Assembly (NCBI GenBank): GCA_033675265.1
Contig: JAUJYZ010000731.1
Location: 1-64,000 of the forward strand
Direction of reading: 5' to 3'
Length of the DNA stretch: 64,000 nt
Source of the DNA: Actinostola sp. cb2023
Lineage: Eukaryota > Cnidaria > Anthozoa > Actiniaria > Actinostolidae
This document shows positions 47,287 through 64,000 of this stretch, piece by piece. Numbering within the stretch: the first letter of the stretch is position 1; each line of letters opens with the position of its first letter. Both the position numbers and the translations under genes were made by a program. Under the pieces are notes generated by a model. That model did not search any database and was not told the DNA's origin. It was given only the letters and a program-made list of their open reading frames with translations.

Positions 47287-49014
47287 GTGTTCTTTTTCGT
47301 GATGTTTAATACGATGTTCTCCCGTCTATTTTATGCTAAGTCAGTGAGAAATCTGCACTATTTTGGTGTCCATTCACGATGTTTACAGAAGCCTGCAGCT
47401 CCACGACCACGTGCAAGCTGTTATAGTCGATTTCTTACATCCAGTTCTGTCAATTCTAATTACAAACCACGTGCAAGCTGTTATAGTCGATTTCTTACAT
47501 CCAGTTCTGTCAATTCTAATGACAATGGATCAATCATTCAACAATTTGATGAACTTGTTAACAGCGCTATCAACCGTACTGACGTGCAGAAAGTATTGGA
47601 GCTGTTTGACATGGCCAAACTAGAGAGACATACTCCGTCAGCAAAGATGTTCAGTCAAGCAATGCATTTCTTGCTTTCAAACAAGGAATATGAAGAGCTG
47701 GATAAACTTTATAAAGAAATGGGTAACTATGGTTACCATATAGGGGAGGGTGTCAGGACAACCGTTATCCGGTCTTATGTTTCCAGGAGAATGTGGAATG
47801 AAGCTCTGGGTCTGCTGGATGACATGAGTGAGGGACATCTCATGAGGCATACTAGGTCATATAATCCTGTCATCAAGGGTCTGGCTGACGAAGGCTATGC
47901 ATACGAAGCATTTGAACTCTTTGAAAAGAAGTTGAAGATGTCCCGCCATTGTATCTCAAGTGGACATGAAAATATTACCCGAGATACAGAAATGTTTGTG
48001 GCTATGATCAAGTCGTGTTGTATGATTGACAGTTCCCAGACACCCACCGATATAACAACACAGCATTTTGGACGAATGTTGCCCAGCAAGACAAAGAGTC
48101 CAGTTTTTACTGGTACTGGAACGGCCCTGAATAATACAGCTGTTGTTGACAGGCATTCATTGGTTTTCAGATTGTTTGAATTCTTTCATCAATTTGGATT
48201 AAAATTCCCAATGGACATTCTTCAAGCATGCAAAGAGTGGTCGACTAGTGATGAAAATCATTCATGGACATGGAAAGTCTGTGCCATCAATAAATTAACT
48301 GGAAAGTGCCATATATGTGGGGTCAAGCTACATGAAGAACTACCAGATAACTACTTTAAGAACTTGGAAAATGAACTAATCCAGTTGTTGTCTGGTCTGG
48401 ACAGTAAACTGATCTTGAAACTGAGCCATGACGAATTACAGGAGTTGAAGTACGTTTGTGACCTATGTAAGGAAGGCAGACCTTTTGATGTGATAATTGA
48501 TGCACAAAACCTTGGCCTTGAAGGGAGGAAAGGAATTTCTTCCTCCTATTCGGCAAAAGTGTACGAGACAAGATTAGCTGAAGTAGTGGAGCATTTTTCA
48601 AAGCAAAATAAAAACATTTTCCTCCCTTTGCACTATAAAGCCATGAAAAATGACATTTCTAAAAAGCTGCTTGTGTTCTTAGGGAATCACTGTGAAGTAC
48701 AGATCTTAAAAACACCTCTCAATGAAGACTTACTTCTATTGTATGCTGCAGCTCTGAGTGGAATGGATGACAGGAAGACTTGTATTGTCACCAATGACAA
48801 TTGGAGAGACCACAGTTCTATGCTTTCACCAAACAACCACTGGAAGCTGCTTAAATGGGCTCGACTAAATCACGTCTCATTTACAATAACTCAAAGTAAC
48901 AGGCTGAGATTTCACAAAAATCTATTTGACCCTGTGATTCAGAGATCTGACGGTGGTTGGCATTTCCCCATTGATGACGGCAGCTGGCAATGTGCTAAAT
49001 TGCAAAAGAAATGA
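47287..49014 (+). CDS. PRORP: Protein-only RNase P catalytic subunit (PRORP/MRPP3-like)
   Basis: Intronless frame of 575 residues. A basic, Arg/Ser-rich N-terminus looks like a mitochondrial presequence. Pentatricopeptide-type helical repeats follow (about 85-310). A split zinc site has C341 and C344 (KCHICG) and distal H559 and C569 (WHFPIDDGSWQC). The NYN metallonuclease domain has FDVIIDAQNLGL (D405), NEDLLLLYAA (E480, D481) and VTNDNWRDH (D504). Known PRORPs use a DD pair where E480-D481 stands, so one metal ligand is a conservative D to E change. PRORP removes 5' leaders from precursor tRNAs; animal mitochondrial PRORP works with TRMT10C and HSD17B10. Residues 41-60 and 61-80 are an exact tandem repeat. 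Divergent from EXOSC9. Confidence 0.92.
   Translation: MFFFVMFNTMFSRLFYAKSVRNLHYFGVHSRCLQKPAAPRPRASCYSRFLTSSSVNSNYKPRASCYSRFLTSSSVNSNDNGSIIQQFDELVNSAINRTDVQKVLELFDMAKLERHTPSAKMFSQAMHFLLSNKEYEELDKLYKEMGNYGYHIGEGVRTTVIRSYVSRRMWNEALGLLDDMSEGHLMRHTRSYNPVIKGLADEGYAYEAFELFEKKLKMSRHCISSGHENITRDTEMFVAMIKSCCMIDSSQTPTDITTQHFGRMLPSKTKSPVFTGTGTALNNTAVVDRHSLVFRLFEFFHQFGLKFPMDILQACKEWSTSDENHSWTWKVCAINKLTGKCHICGVKLHEELPDNYFKNLENELIQLLSGLDSKLILKLSHDELQELKYVCDLCKEGRPFDVIIDAQNLGLEGRKGISSSYSAKVYETRLAEVVEHFSKQNKNIFLPLHYKAMKNDISKKLLVFLGNHCEVQILKTPLNEDLLLLYAAALSGMDDRKTCIVTNDNWRDHSSMLSPNNHWKLLKWARLNHVSFTITQSNRLRFHKNLFDPVIQRSDGGWHFPIDDGSWQCAKLQKK
47407..47526 (+). repeat. In-frame 60-bp tandem duplication inside PRORP
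   Basis: Two 60-bp units, identical except at their last few bases, repeat a 20-residue stretch (PRASCYSRFLTSSSVNSN plus two) right after the presumed mitochondrial targeting segment. The near identity means it is very recent, or an assembly duplication. Confidence 0.95.
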
Positions 49015-49867
49015 ACTACAATTTCTGTACACATTTTCTTTCTTGATTCAGTAATGATATTATTACGAGCAAGTTCCTAAACTACCATCCTTGTTTCAAT
49101 TACACTGTGAAGTGGGGTGAAACAAAACCAACATAGCTAGAACTTTTAAAATACCACCAAACTATCATGCAACTAAATAGAAATAGGCCTCAATCGAATT
49201 CAAATCTCTTTAAATAGAAACTAATTTCACAATAAGAACAATAAGAGGCCACAAGGAGTGATGTTGCAGTTCCATACCGCCTCTACATGGATCCCAACCA
49301 ACACAGTCTGTCCATGTGGGGAGAGGAAAGGGGATTTGACGGATAATGTATCCAAGTACATCCAAGGCATCTTATTTCAGGATATTTGATGTTGTGTTCT
49401 TCAAAGTGTTTGTTTGACCAGTTTTATTGTTCTGTGGAAGTGAGTTTTCACATTTTATTATCGGGAAATGACAAAATACCATCCCTTGCCCTCTCCCCTA
49501 GCCTCCTTTGCAGACATTGTAGGACCACCCCCCATAAGGACGTCTACATAGGAGGCTATCCCTCCCCTACCCTCTCATTTGGAGAAAGGTCAAGAGTTGC
49601 TGCCAGCAGGGGACCTCTCCCCAGGCACAGAATAACTTCTTACTGTAATAATTTTCTAGTAAAATTTTAATAATTTAATTATTGAAAGCTTTTTAGTTTT
49701 TGTAAAAGTGTGAATAATTATGAATGACCTTTGTACAATGTACGTCACATCTACTGTAACTCGAATTTGTAACATACATGAATAACAGTCTTTTCTGTGA
49801 AAATAAAAGAACTTTGATCAAACGTTCTAGAAGTCAGGAAATGCAGTTCAAGACAGTTACGACGATG
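49015..49867. other. PRORP 3' flank without genes
   Basis: No exon recognised. A 60-bp TAGCCTCC...GGAGGCTA element sits at 49499-49558, with the same ends as the hAT-type elements. C-rich patches surround it. Confidence 0.5.
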
Positions 49868-49873
49868 TTTATT
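49868..49873 (-). other. Polyadenylation signal AATAAA for the microprotein gene
   Basis: AATAAA on the minus strand, about 150 bp after the stop codon at 50023. Confidence 0.45.
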
Positions 49874-50022
49874 TCCTTTCCAATTTTCATATTTTCCGGT
49901 TCCAATCAACTTGACACTGCTCTTCTTGTTGTCTTGTCATTCTTTGACTGCTCGACAATTTATTCACTGAAGTACAATCACTTGGAGACTTTCTCCGTAT
50001 ATTCCGCATCCGTTTCGCCAGT

Positions 50023-50259
50023 CTAACGCTTCTTCTTGTTCATAGATTCTTGAAAACTTTCTATCCAGTCTTTGATTGTCGTCTCTATATTTGGGATATC
50101 GACATAGTTCTGTTGAATGTATATTCCTGAAATTGTTCCAACAAGTAGTCCTGCTATTAATCTCCTGCTTAAATGAGAAAATATGACTCCAGCTACAAAT
50201 CCTTTGAGTAAAGGCAGATCTAAAGGGTTCTTCTTTCCCTTCGAACTGTCGTCCGCCAT
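50023..50259 (-). CDS. Homologue of the SLC35A4 upstream-ORF microprotein (SLC35A4-MP)
   Basis: Single-exon frame of 78 residues starting MADDSSKGKK. Its core LLKGFVAGVIFSHL, then LLVGTISGIYIQQNY, then IPNIETTIKDWIESF lines up, as I recall it, with the C-terminal half of the vertebrate SLC35A4 microprotein (FLKGFLAGYV, GTCTGIYAAQAY, VPNVEKTLRDYL). The vertebrate protein (about 103 residues) is an inner-mitochondrial-membrane microprotein translated from the 5' leader of SLC35A4 mRNA. Here the N-terminal spacer is shorter, one or two hydrophobic glycine-rich helices span about 18-52, and the end is basic (KKKR). The start is in a good context (ATCATGG). No SLC35A4 transporter frame follows: the next minus-strand gene found is EXOSC9, so it seems to be a stand-alone gene here. 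Confidence 0.75.
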   Translation of the reverse strand: MADDSSKGKKNPLDLPLLKGFVAGVIFSHLSRRLIAGLLVGTISGIYIQQNYVDIPNIETTIKDWIESFQESMNKKKR

Positions 50260-51193
50260 GATGAAATTGCACTCTAGCGCCCAGTTTCCTCGTCCTGACG
50301 GCTACTTCCTAAGATTGGGTTCCCTGTGTATTACAAATACTTGGACAGGCAGGGAGGGGAGGCAGAGCATGTATAATTTTAGACTTGAATATCAGAGAAA
50401 TTAAAAGACAAAATTCAGGATTAAAAGAAGATGTTTCATTAGTACTTGTTTCATCCGAGCCCACGCCGAACAGCACCGCTGGACTCTCGAGCATGCTCTC
50501 GAATCACTGGTCACTCGACCAATCACCATGGGCAAAATTCTATATTCAAGTCTAAAATTATACTACAGTAATATCCTTATATCCATCTTTGATTTGAGTC
50601 ATCTTCATCCAATGCCCAAAGTGACAGACCAAAATTTTCCCAGGGTACTTGCTATATTTGGCTGGTAGGGGGGCCATGGTAGGGGGTATTCGTCATATTT
50701 TTTAGGGCTTGAAATTGGCAATCTAGGGTGGGGAATTTTTATTTTTTAGGGTATTAATATTTTAGATGTTTTCCAATGGTCACTCCTACTCTTTCTACCT
50801 TGAAGAACCCCCTCCCCCGAACCCTGGCAAAATTTCTCTATAAACACGACTTCGTAGGATCCGACAGGCCACAAAAAAATACAAGAAAAATAGTCTGAAA
50901 AACAAAATTGTGTTTTATTTCAAAGTTCAATGGAGAACAAACCCCATCACACAACACAAAGATGACAGCAGTGGACACCTGAGTCAAGTAAATTGTTCCT
51001 TATATATCTTCTCAATGAGAATTACTGTACTGACTATATTAGGGGTGGCGATGTGGGACAATACAGCAGTTTAAAATTTGGGCCCAAGATTGAGACATCG
51101 ACATGTGAAGTTACTTGAGTAAATTCTGAGAGAGACTCTGAATCAAAATTTCTTGCGACCATTTGCCATGCCTCAAATGAACTACACTACTGG
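50260..51193. other. Intergenic region without recognised exons
   Basis: Contains a dispersed-motif copy (GGGTTCCCTGTGTATTAC, about 50316) and G-rich patches. The last UBE2K coding exon and 3' UTR may lie in 50.5-54.8 kb, but I could not identify them. Confidence 0.4.
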
Positions 51194-51381
51194 GTCTGGT
51201 TGTTTGAAAGCGGGTTAACACTAACCCAGGGTTAAATATGGCTAACCTAGGGTAAAATCTTTGGAATTAACACTAGGTTAAACTTAATTGTATGCAAACT
51301 TCTGGTACTAAATAAAGTCTATGTCTAGGTTAGTGAATTTAACCCTGGGTTAGCGTTAACCCGCTTTCGAACAACTGGGCC
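51194..51381. mobile_element. MITE with GAAAGCGGGTTAA ends
   Basis: 188-bp element with inverted repeats running from TGTTTGAAAGCGGGTTAACA through ACCCAGGGTTAAA to their complement. Confidence 0.8.
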
Positions 51382-51510
51382 CTGGAGTATCATTTACCAC
51401 AAAGTATCCAAGGAAAATCCAGGATTAAGGAGTTAAGAAACGGCCTTTGCAGCTCCAAAAGTTCTTTTGTCACTAATTTATCAATTGGAATTGAACTGAG
51501 CTGCCAGATT

Positions 51511-51725
51511 ATATATGTTGTGGTTTGAAATTTTCCACTGGTTCAAATTGTCTTATTAGTCCTTTGTTTTGTTTTTTTAATCCACTTTCTTTCAGTTTAA
51601 TCCTTTATAACTAACCTAAGCACATAACTTACCCACCATAAAAACCCTAAACCTAACCTTAGAACAACCCTCAGAAAAATATAAACCTATAAACCAGTGG
51701 AAACTTTCAAACCACAACATATATA
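51511..51725. mobile_element. MITE with ATATGTTGTGGTT ends, copy 2
   Basis: Same family and orientation as 44526-44726, with some internal indels. Confidence 0.8.
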
Positions 51726-51939
51726 ATATAATATATAAAGTCTAAATTCAAAAGAAATATAATTGGAAAACAAAATACTTGTTAAAAATTCACCGACATT
51801 GAATTCACTATCGACACATTTATACACTGAGAGTTTGACAAAAAATGAGCCTTCATTAAGTGATATGAAAAACACTTTTATGTATAATATTTTACAGTCG
51901 TACCATGTGATCGTTTCAGAGGGCGAATTCCAATTCTCC

Positions 51940-53275
51940 CAAACCATATTCCAATTTTGATTGGTCCGGTTAGCAACTTGTAACTTTCAAGTTGCAATTT
52001 AAATTTTTTAAATTGCAACTTGGTATTTTGAAATTGCAACTTGGTATTTTGAAATTGCAATTTGACGCACTTTGAAACTTCCTTAAAGTCAGTGCCACTG
52101 AGAATATATAGAATAGCGGATCACTCTTATTCAAAGCAGGAAGTGTGAATTTTGTCGTAAGTTGAAAATATAGCTGTTATAACTCAACGGTCACGTCGGC
52201 CTGCACATTAGGCATACCCTGAGTTTCAGAGATTATTATTTTCACCTGTCCACTATGGTGAAGAATATAGAAAAGATCATACTCTGCTTTCAATCCTTCA
52301 CTATAAATAAACGCAGTGAAAATATAGAAGTGAATTTGCTTATCTCTGTTCAATCTAATGGTAATTTACACGTTCGCGTTGTGAAATTAGCAATGCGGTG
52401 TCTGCACTAAGGTTGGAAACATTATCTGGTTGAGTATCTTCATGGCCGTTATTCAAGCTTTCGTAGATAAACTACTTGAAACATGAAGAACTTTTGTCTA
52501 AGATAAGACAAGTTATTCCATTTATTTCAAGATAGCCGCAAATACGATTGATGTATCCGTATTTATAAAGATGACATGTAGCGACGGATGTACAATGTAA
52601 TTATCAAGGTGATTAGTTGTCGTTGTCTAGCAGAGATTTTCGAATTCGAAGGACTGTGGATCAGATACATTAAAAATAATAGAGCTAAAAGTGTGTAAAA
52701 GACAACCACTTTCTGTAAATTTCTTTATTATCAGTTTGAAGTCGTTGACTAACACCGGTTAAATCAGTGATCCGTTTGTTTGACTCGTCAAGAGACCACA
52801 ATGAAATAATCGTATCTCTTCACGTTTTGGAATTGACGTTACTCTGTTCTTTCTCACTGATATACACCATTTTTCAAGGAAGTTTTTTCAAAATACCAAG
52901 TAGCAATTTCAAAATACCAAGTAGCAATTTCAAAATACCAAGTAGCAATTTCAAAATACCAAGTAGCAATTTCAAAATACCAAGTTGCAATTTCAAAATA
53001 CCAAGTAGCAATTTCAAAATACCAAGTTGCAATTTCAAAATACCAAGTAGCAATTTCAAAATACCAAGTTGCAATTTCAAAATACCAAGTAGCAATTTCA
53101 AAATACCAAGTTGCAATTTCAAAATACCAAGTTGCAATTTCAAAATACCAAGTTGCAATTTCAAAATACCAAGTTGCAATTTCAAAATACCAAGTTGCAA
53201 TTTCAAAATTTCAAATTGGAACTTGAAAGTTACAAGTTGCTAACGGAAGTCGCAACATCAACCAATCAAAATTGG
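51940..53275. mobile_element. Foldback-like transposon with 21-bp subterminal arrays (FB2)
   Basis: Inverted ends include CCAATTTTGATTGGT and GTTAGCAACTTGTAACTTTC and lead into tandem 21-bp units TTTCAAAATACCAAGTTGCA+A. The left arm has about 3 units (52000-52070). The right arm has about 16 units (52880-53215), alternating AGTAGC and AGTTGC forms. The roughly 800-bp middle has no recognised gene. Same architecture as FB1 at 32800 but unrelated repeat sequence. Confidence 0.75.
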
Positions 53276-53881
53276 AATGGGCCTCTACCACCTGCCACAT
53301 GCCTTTTTAAATTTTCACCGAAGACAAACGAAAATACCATAACTTGAAAGAGCATACTAAAATTAGTCAAAGTTGAAAATTTGAAAAGAATCAAGCAAAT
53401 AAGAAAAAAGTTAACGGCTTTCAAAGTTTCCCGCTTTAACAAGGATTTGTATGGGTTTTCGCTTGGAAAGCAAGCTGTTGCCTTCCAACATACATTTCCA
53501 TACAAAAATGGCAAAGTTTGAATGCCTGTAACTATTGCCCTATTTACGTATTTCCCTTCAAACTTTCCACTTTTATTATAAGTAATACCATGGCACTGAG
53601 GGATATTAGTGGGCTGAGGGACATTTAATCACTAATATCCCGAAGAAGCCATGGTATTAGTTTGTAATACCATGATCACCGAGGAAATGGACAAAAATAC
53701 AGGCTTGAGTTAACCGGCGCAAAGGAGAATATATTATAGTGTTTTGTGAAAGAGTCTTGATTAGACTGTAGTCTGGGGAATGCTTCAGCTTCATGCATGT
53801 TGCACATCTTTGTTTCATTTACACAATAAAAGAGTATAAATTAGTTATAGTAAGGAGTACCTGAAGGTAAACAGATCAGAA

Positions 53882-54025
53882 ATGGCGGAAGGTCGGTTTA
53901 CTTTTGTGAGAGATGACGAAGTGGAGCAAGTAAGGGAGAATACGGTTCCTCAAAACACTAAAAAGCACATACAGAAAAAGAGGAAAGTGCCAACTAATAT
54001 AATATTTCATTGTGTGAACAAATAA
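53882..54025 (+). pseudogene. Fragment similar to ZMYM2/QRICH1-like (DUF3504) proteins
   Basis: A 47-codon frame starts MAEGRFTFVRDDEVEQVREN and continues TVPQNTKK before drifting into unrelated codons and a stop. The start resembles N-termini of DUF3504/ZMYM-type proteins, which derive from Crypton-like tyrosine-recombinase transposons and are numerous in marine invertebrates. It lies inside the TIR element at 51892-54613, so it is probably captured or relic coding sequence. Confidence 0.4.
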
Positions 54026-54859
54026 CAGAAATAGCTATAATAAAATATCCTTTGAATTCGACTTTTGTGCATTTCCTTCTATTGCGCATGCGTTAACGAT
54101 GTTGTGGATATCAAAATACCGCTGTATTTTGAGCTTCACACATCCCACACGTCTTGAATGCTCGAGTCATCATAAGTAGAGGAGCGATTAAGTACTATTC
54201 GGTTTGCTCTTGGGTCCCAATGATTGTGTGTACACCTGGTGTATATGAGGGACTGACTTGCATCCTCATGCATAGTAATGAGGGATATTTAGTCTAAATG
54301 TCCCTCATGAATATAATCATGAGGGACATTTAGTCTAAATTTCCCTCATGATTGTATTCATGAGGAAGATTTAGTCTAAATTTCCCTCATTACTATGCAT
54401 GAGCGATGCTTGACTTGGAGCTTTCGCGAGGGATGTTCGATGTTAAATGTCCCTCGTGGAACAATGAAAACCGAGGTGATCATGGTATTACTAACTTTAA
54501 CATGCTCTTTCCAGTTATGATATTTTCGTTTGTCTTCGGTGAAAATTTAAAAAGTCATGTGACAGGTGGTAGAAGCCCATTCGGTTCAGAAACGATCACA
54601 TGGTACGACTGTAAGACTTCATTTTTTGTCTAGACTTAAATCCCTGAATCTCTATGTGTTGTTAATATAGCTAAATGCATGTTGCATTTCCATGGAGGTG
54701 TCAGCTATTAAATAAGGCTTCCACTGCCATTTCTATGTTCCAGGAATATGTCGATAGTGCAACCCTACTTTGGCTCTGAAATGATAGAATCATGTCATTT
54801 CATAAGATGAAAGAGATTAAAATGAGAAATCAAAAATGAACAAAGAGAATTTAAATTAC

Positions 54860-62115
<7,256 letters not shown>

Positions 62116-62312
62116 ATCTGCTAGTGTTATAGGATGACAAGAAGTGATCTGTTTGATAAAGTTTAACCACGTTTCACAGACATTACCTTCAACTTCAACC
62201 AAAACTTGTACAAGTGCAGGAAGTTGGCCCTACTGACCGCATTGAATTATGGGCCGACCGTACCAGGCTTTCCCGGTACTGCAAGATCCGTCTGGCTATA
62301 AAGGAGTGGGGG

Positions 62313-62837
62313 TAGGCCTTGACACAAATATCTCGAAAAATGGCCTAAATATGTTTCCGGAAATTCTCGAATTATCTCTAAACATCCCAAAAAAAATCCT
62401 AAATATCTCGAACATTTCTCTAAATATCCCCATATATCCATATTATTATTATTTTCACCGGCTTCCATTGTAGTAAAAGATCAAATAATGAGAAGGGAAA
62501 TAAACAGCCTTGAGTTATGAACTCGGTCGAACCGGCTCTAAAAAACATGGACGACTGCAAGTGACTGGAAGTACTTGAGAGCCCTGAAAATATGCGGGGC
62601 GGCCCCCAACCTTGATCCCACTGATCACAGGGATCCCGTAGCGCCGATTTGGTTGGATTTCACTAGTTTTCAGTGAGTTTTGGTCGTTTTTAGTAGTCAT
62701 TTGGGGTTTTAGACCCAAGATTAAGTCCTAAATATCCAAAAATATCACATTTTTTTCTAAATATCTCGTGTCTTTCTAAATATCCCAGGAGCTTCTAAAT
62801 ATCTCAAAAAATATCCGGATATTTGTGTCAAGGCCTA
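62313..62837. mobile_element. Non-autonomous hAT-type element, 525 bp
   Basis: Inverted ends TAGGCCTTGACACAAATATC and complement, flanked by perfect 8-bp repeats AGTGGGGG (62305-62312 and 62838-62845). The interior has many CTAAATATC repeats near both ends. It sits about 200 bp upstream of the UBE2K start codon. Confidence 0.85.
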
Positions 62838-63200
62838 AGTGGGGGGACTCCCAGAGGTGACGGGGATCCTTATAAAGGGTTTGAAATTAATTCCGTGATT
62901 TGGTACCGCTTAGGGGTTCTCAGAAGGACCTGGGTTTAATAGGGTGTCTGTTCGCAAATAAAACAATGACAGTTGCAGAGTTAACATTTGTTTTGCGAAC
63001 ATTTGAAGATGCAAAGGAATTGTATACCGTTCCAGTGATAGACTAGATACCGTATAGTCCTTCAAAAATCGTCATTTTGAGCCATTTTGATCAAAAATCG
63101 TCATTTTGAGCCATTTTTGGGCATGGTCCATCAAATATCATCGTTTTCGGGCAGAGATTTATTAGTAATGGTAATAGAACTGAGTGGAGTGCAATTTGTA

Positions 63201-63363
63201 TAGGAAATACCACAGTTCGAGAAGAATTAATGAAAAATACCACGCGTATTTGATGAAAGTGGCTTAATACCACGAGTGCGTAGCACGAGTGGTATTCAGC
63301 CACTTTCATCAAATACAAGTGGTATTTTTCATTAATTCTTCGAGAACTAAGTGGTATTTCCTA
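63201..63363. mobile_element. Hairpin MITE 1 of a back-to-back run
   Basis: 163-bp inverted repeat with TAGGAAATACCAC ends and about 75-bp arms around a GAGTGCGTAGCACGAG centre. Confidence 0.8.
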
Positions 63364-63586
63364 TTACAGTGAGGACACACTAACCGGGACCACTTGAGCA
63401 AAACAGACCAAACAGATTACACCTGAAAATAATCACATTCCAACAAAAGTCATCTGCGCCAATCATCATTATGACTATAATGCTGATTGGCCCAGACAAC
63501 TTTTGTTGGAATGTGATTATTTTCAGGTGTAATCTGATTGGTCAGTTTTGCTCAAGCGGTCCCGGTTAGTGTGTCCTCACTGTAAT
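63363..63586. mobile_element. Hairpin MITE 2 of the run
   Basis: About 224 bp with inverted arms of about 100 bp, from ATTACAGTGAGGACACACTA to its complement. It abuts its neighbours directly. Confidence 0.8.
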
Positions 63587-63790
63587 AACACACCTACAAA
63601 AAATATGAGTTTCTTTATAGTAGCAAATCGCACGTAACGCAATCACAACCACAAATAATAAAATAGCAATTTTCTTAATACCGTGCAATTAATTAATTGC
63701 ACGGTGCAATTAATTAATTGCACGGTATTAAGAAAAAATCCACAGTCAATCGGCCAATCAGAAACGAGTATTTTTTGTAGGTGTGTTATT
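63584..63790. mobile_element. Hairpin MITE 3 of the run, with central palindrome
   Basis: About 207 bp with ends AATAACACACCTACAAAAAA and complement. At the centre (about 63680-63728) a second palindrome repeats GTGCAATTAATTAATTGCAC twice. Confidence 0.8.
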
Positions 63791-64000
63791 AACCCCAAAA
63801 AGGCCCATACTCCCAGACATTTTGCTGAGTCACCGTATGTTACGTATAGGATGAAGAGTTCGGCCCCATCCGCGCTATCCGGGCATTACACCAATCAGCT
63901 TAGTAGTCAAAGAGGGAGGGATTATGGGCTCCTGTCGGATCCTAGTCCCTCTAAATAACTGCCCCGCACCACTAGGCTATCGTGCACGCTTGTTGATTTG
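63791..64000. other. Window end without recognised gene
   Basis: No exon, RNA gene or clear repeat end recognised. Confidence 0.4.

Larger units (their letters stand above)
51892..54613. mobile_element. TIR transposon split by a foldback insertion
   Basis: The ends are a 29-bp inverted pair with one mismatch, TTACAGTCGTACCATGTGAT at 51892 and its complement ending at 54613. The right TIR continues inward for about 120 bp (54500-54613). Its partner on the left is interrupted after about 45 bp and resumes at 53275-53350. So the foldback-like element at about 51940-53275 landed inside the left TIR. The interior includes hairpins with TTTAGTCTAAAT and a DUF3504-like frame at 53882. Confidence 0.7.

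Noticed and set aside
49015..50022. SLC35A4 transporter coding region downstream of the microprotein
   Set aside because: No long hydrophobic frame on the minus strand between 50022 and PRORP, or between PRORP and EXOSC9. A distant spliced exon cannot be excluded but would have to skip other genes.
51140..51180. Last UBE2K UBA exon in 50.5-52 kb
   Set aside because: A minus-strand frame reading AWQMVARNFD has an AG before it, but it does not fit the UBA third helix pattern. Left unassigned.
52874..53243. Overlapping long open frames on both strands in the 21-bp array
   Set aside because: The unit length is divisible by three without stops, so frames stay open. Seven-residue repeats such as FKIPSSN mirror the DNA repeat and have no start context or homology.

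Overview
The window looks like nuclear DNA of an invertebrate animal. The genes have spliceosomal introns with GT/AG ends in animal-type genes (EXOSC9, ALKBH8, UBE2K, PRORP and GT31 galactosyltransferases). The DNA is moderately AT-rich and full of short inverted-repeat transposons and minisatellites. An early-branching marine animal (cnidarian or sponge) is my guess from repeat style and a DUF3504-like fragment; the sequence does not settle it.

The main structural feature is a giant, nearly spacer-less palindrome. Bases 1-13954 reappear as reverse complement in 13955-32355, folding on a G-tract/C-tract core at about 13879-14011. Each arm carries an NXNL2-like thioredoxin-fold gene, a beta-1,3-galactosyltransferase-like gene and ALKBH8, in mirror order. 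The left arm is cut by the window edge, so the real arm length is unknown. The arms are almost identical but differ by small indels, rare substitutions, and one 4.4-kb segment present only in the right arm and bounded by 8-bp direct repeats. Each arm has coding breaks the other lacks: left-arm ALKBH8 is frameshifted while its galactosyltransferase is intact, and the reverse holds in the right arm. A head-to-head join of two haplotypes, a fold-back assembly artefact and a real inverted duplication all remain possible.

Right of the palindrome, 32.6-36.9 kb is transposon-derived and includes a foldback-like element. At 36.9-38.4 kb lies a second GT31 gene with the same intron position and phase as the arm copies. 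EXOSC9 (minus strand, 39.2-47.2 kb) and PRORP (plus strand, 47.3-49.0 kb) are divergent with only 97 bp between start codons. Next is a small single-exon gene, minus strand, 50.0-50.3 kb, which I recognise as a homologue of the microprotein encoded upstream of vertebrate SLC35A4; no SLC35A4 ORF is adjacent. UBE2K (minus strand, 54.9-62.1 kb) follows, with a 22-bp minisatellite filling most of one intron and transposons sitting right against two of its 3' splice sites. The last kilobase is a run of back-to-back hairpin elements.

The genes do not form one pathway. RNA processing and modification is over-represented (EXOSC9: RNA exosome; PRORP: tRNA 5' processing; ALKBH8: tRNA wobble-uridine modification). 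The rest serve glycosylation, redox and ubiquitin functions.
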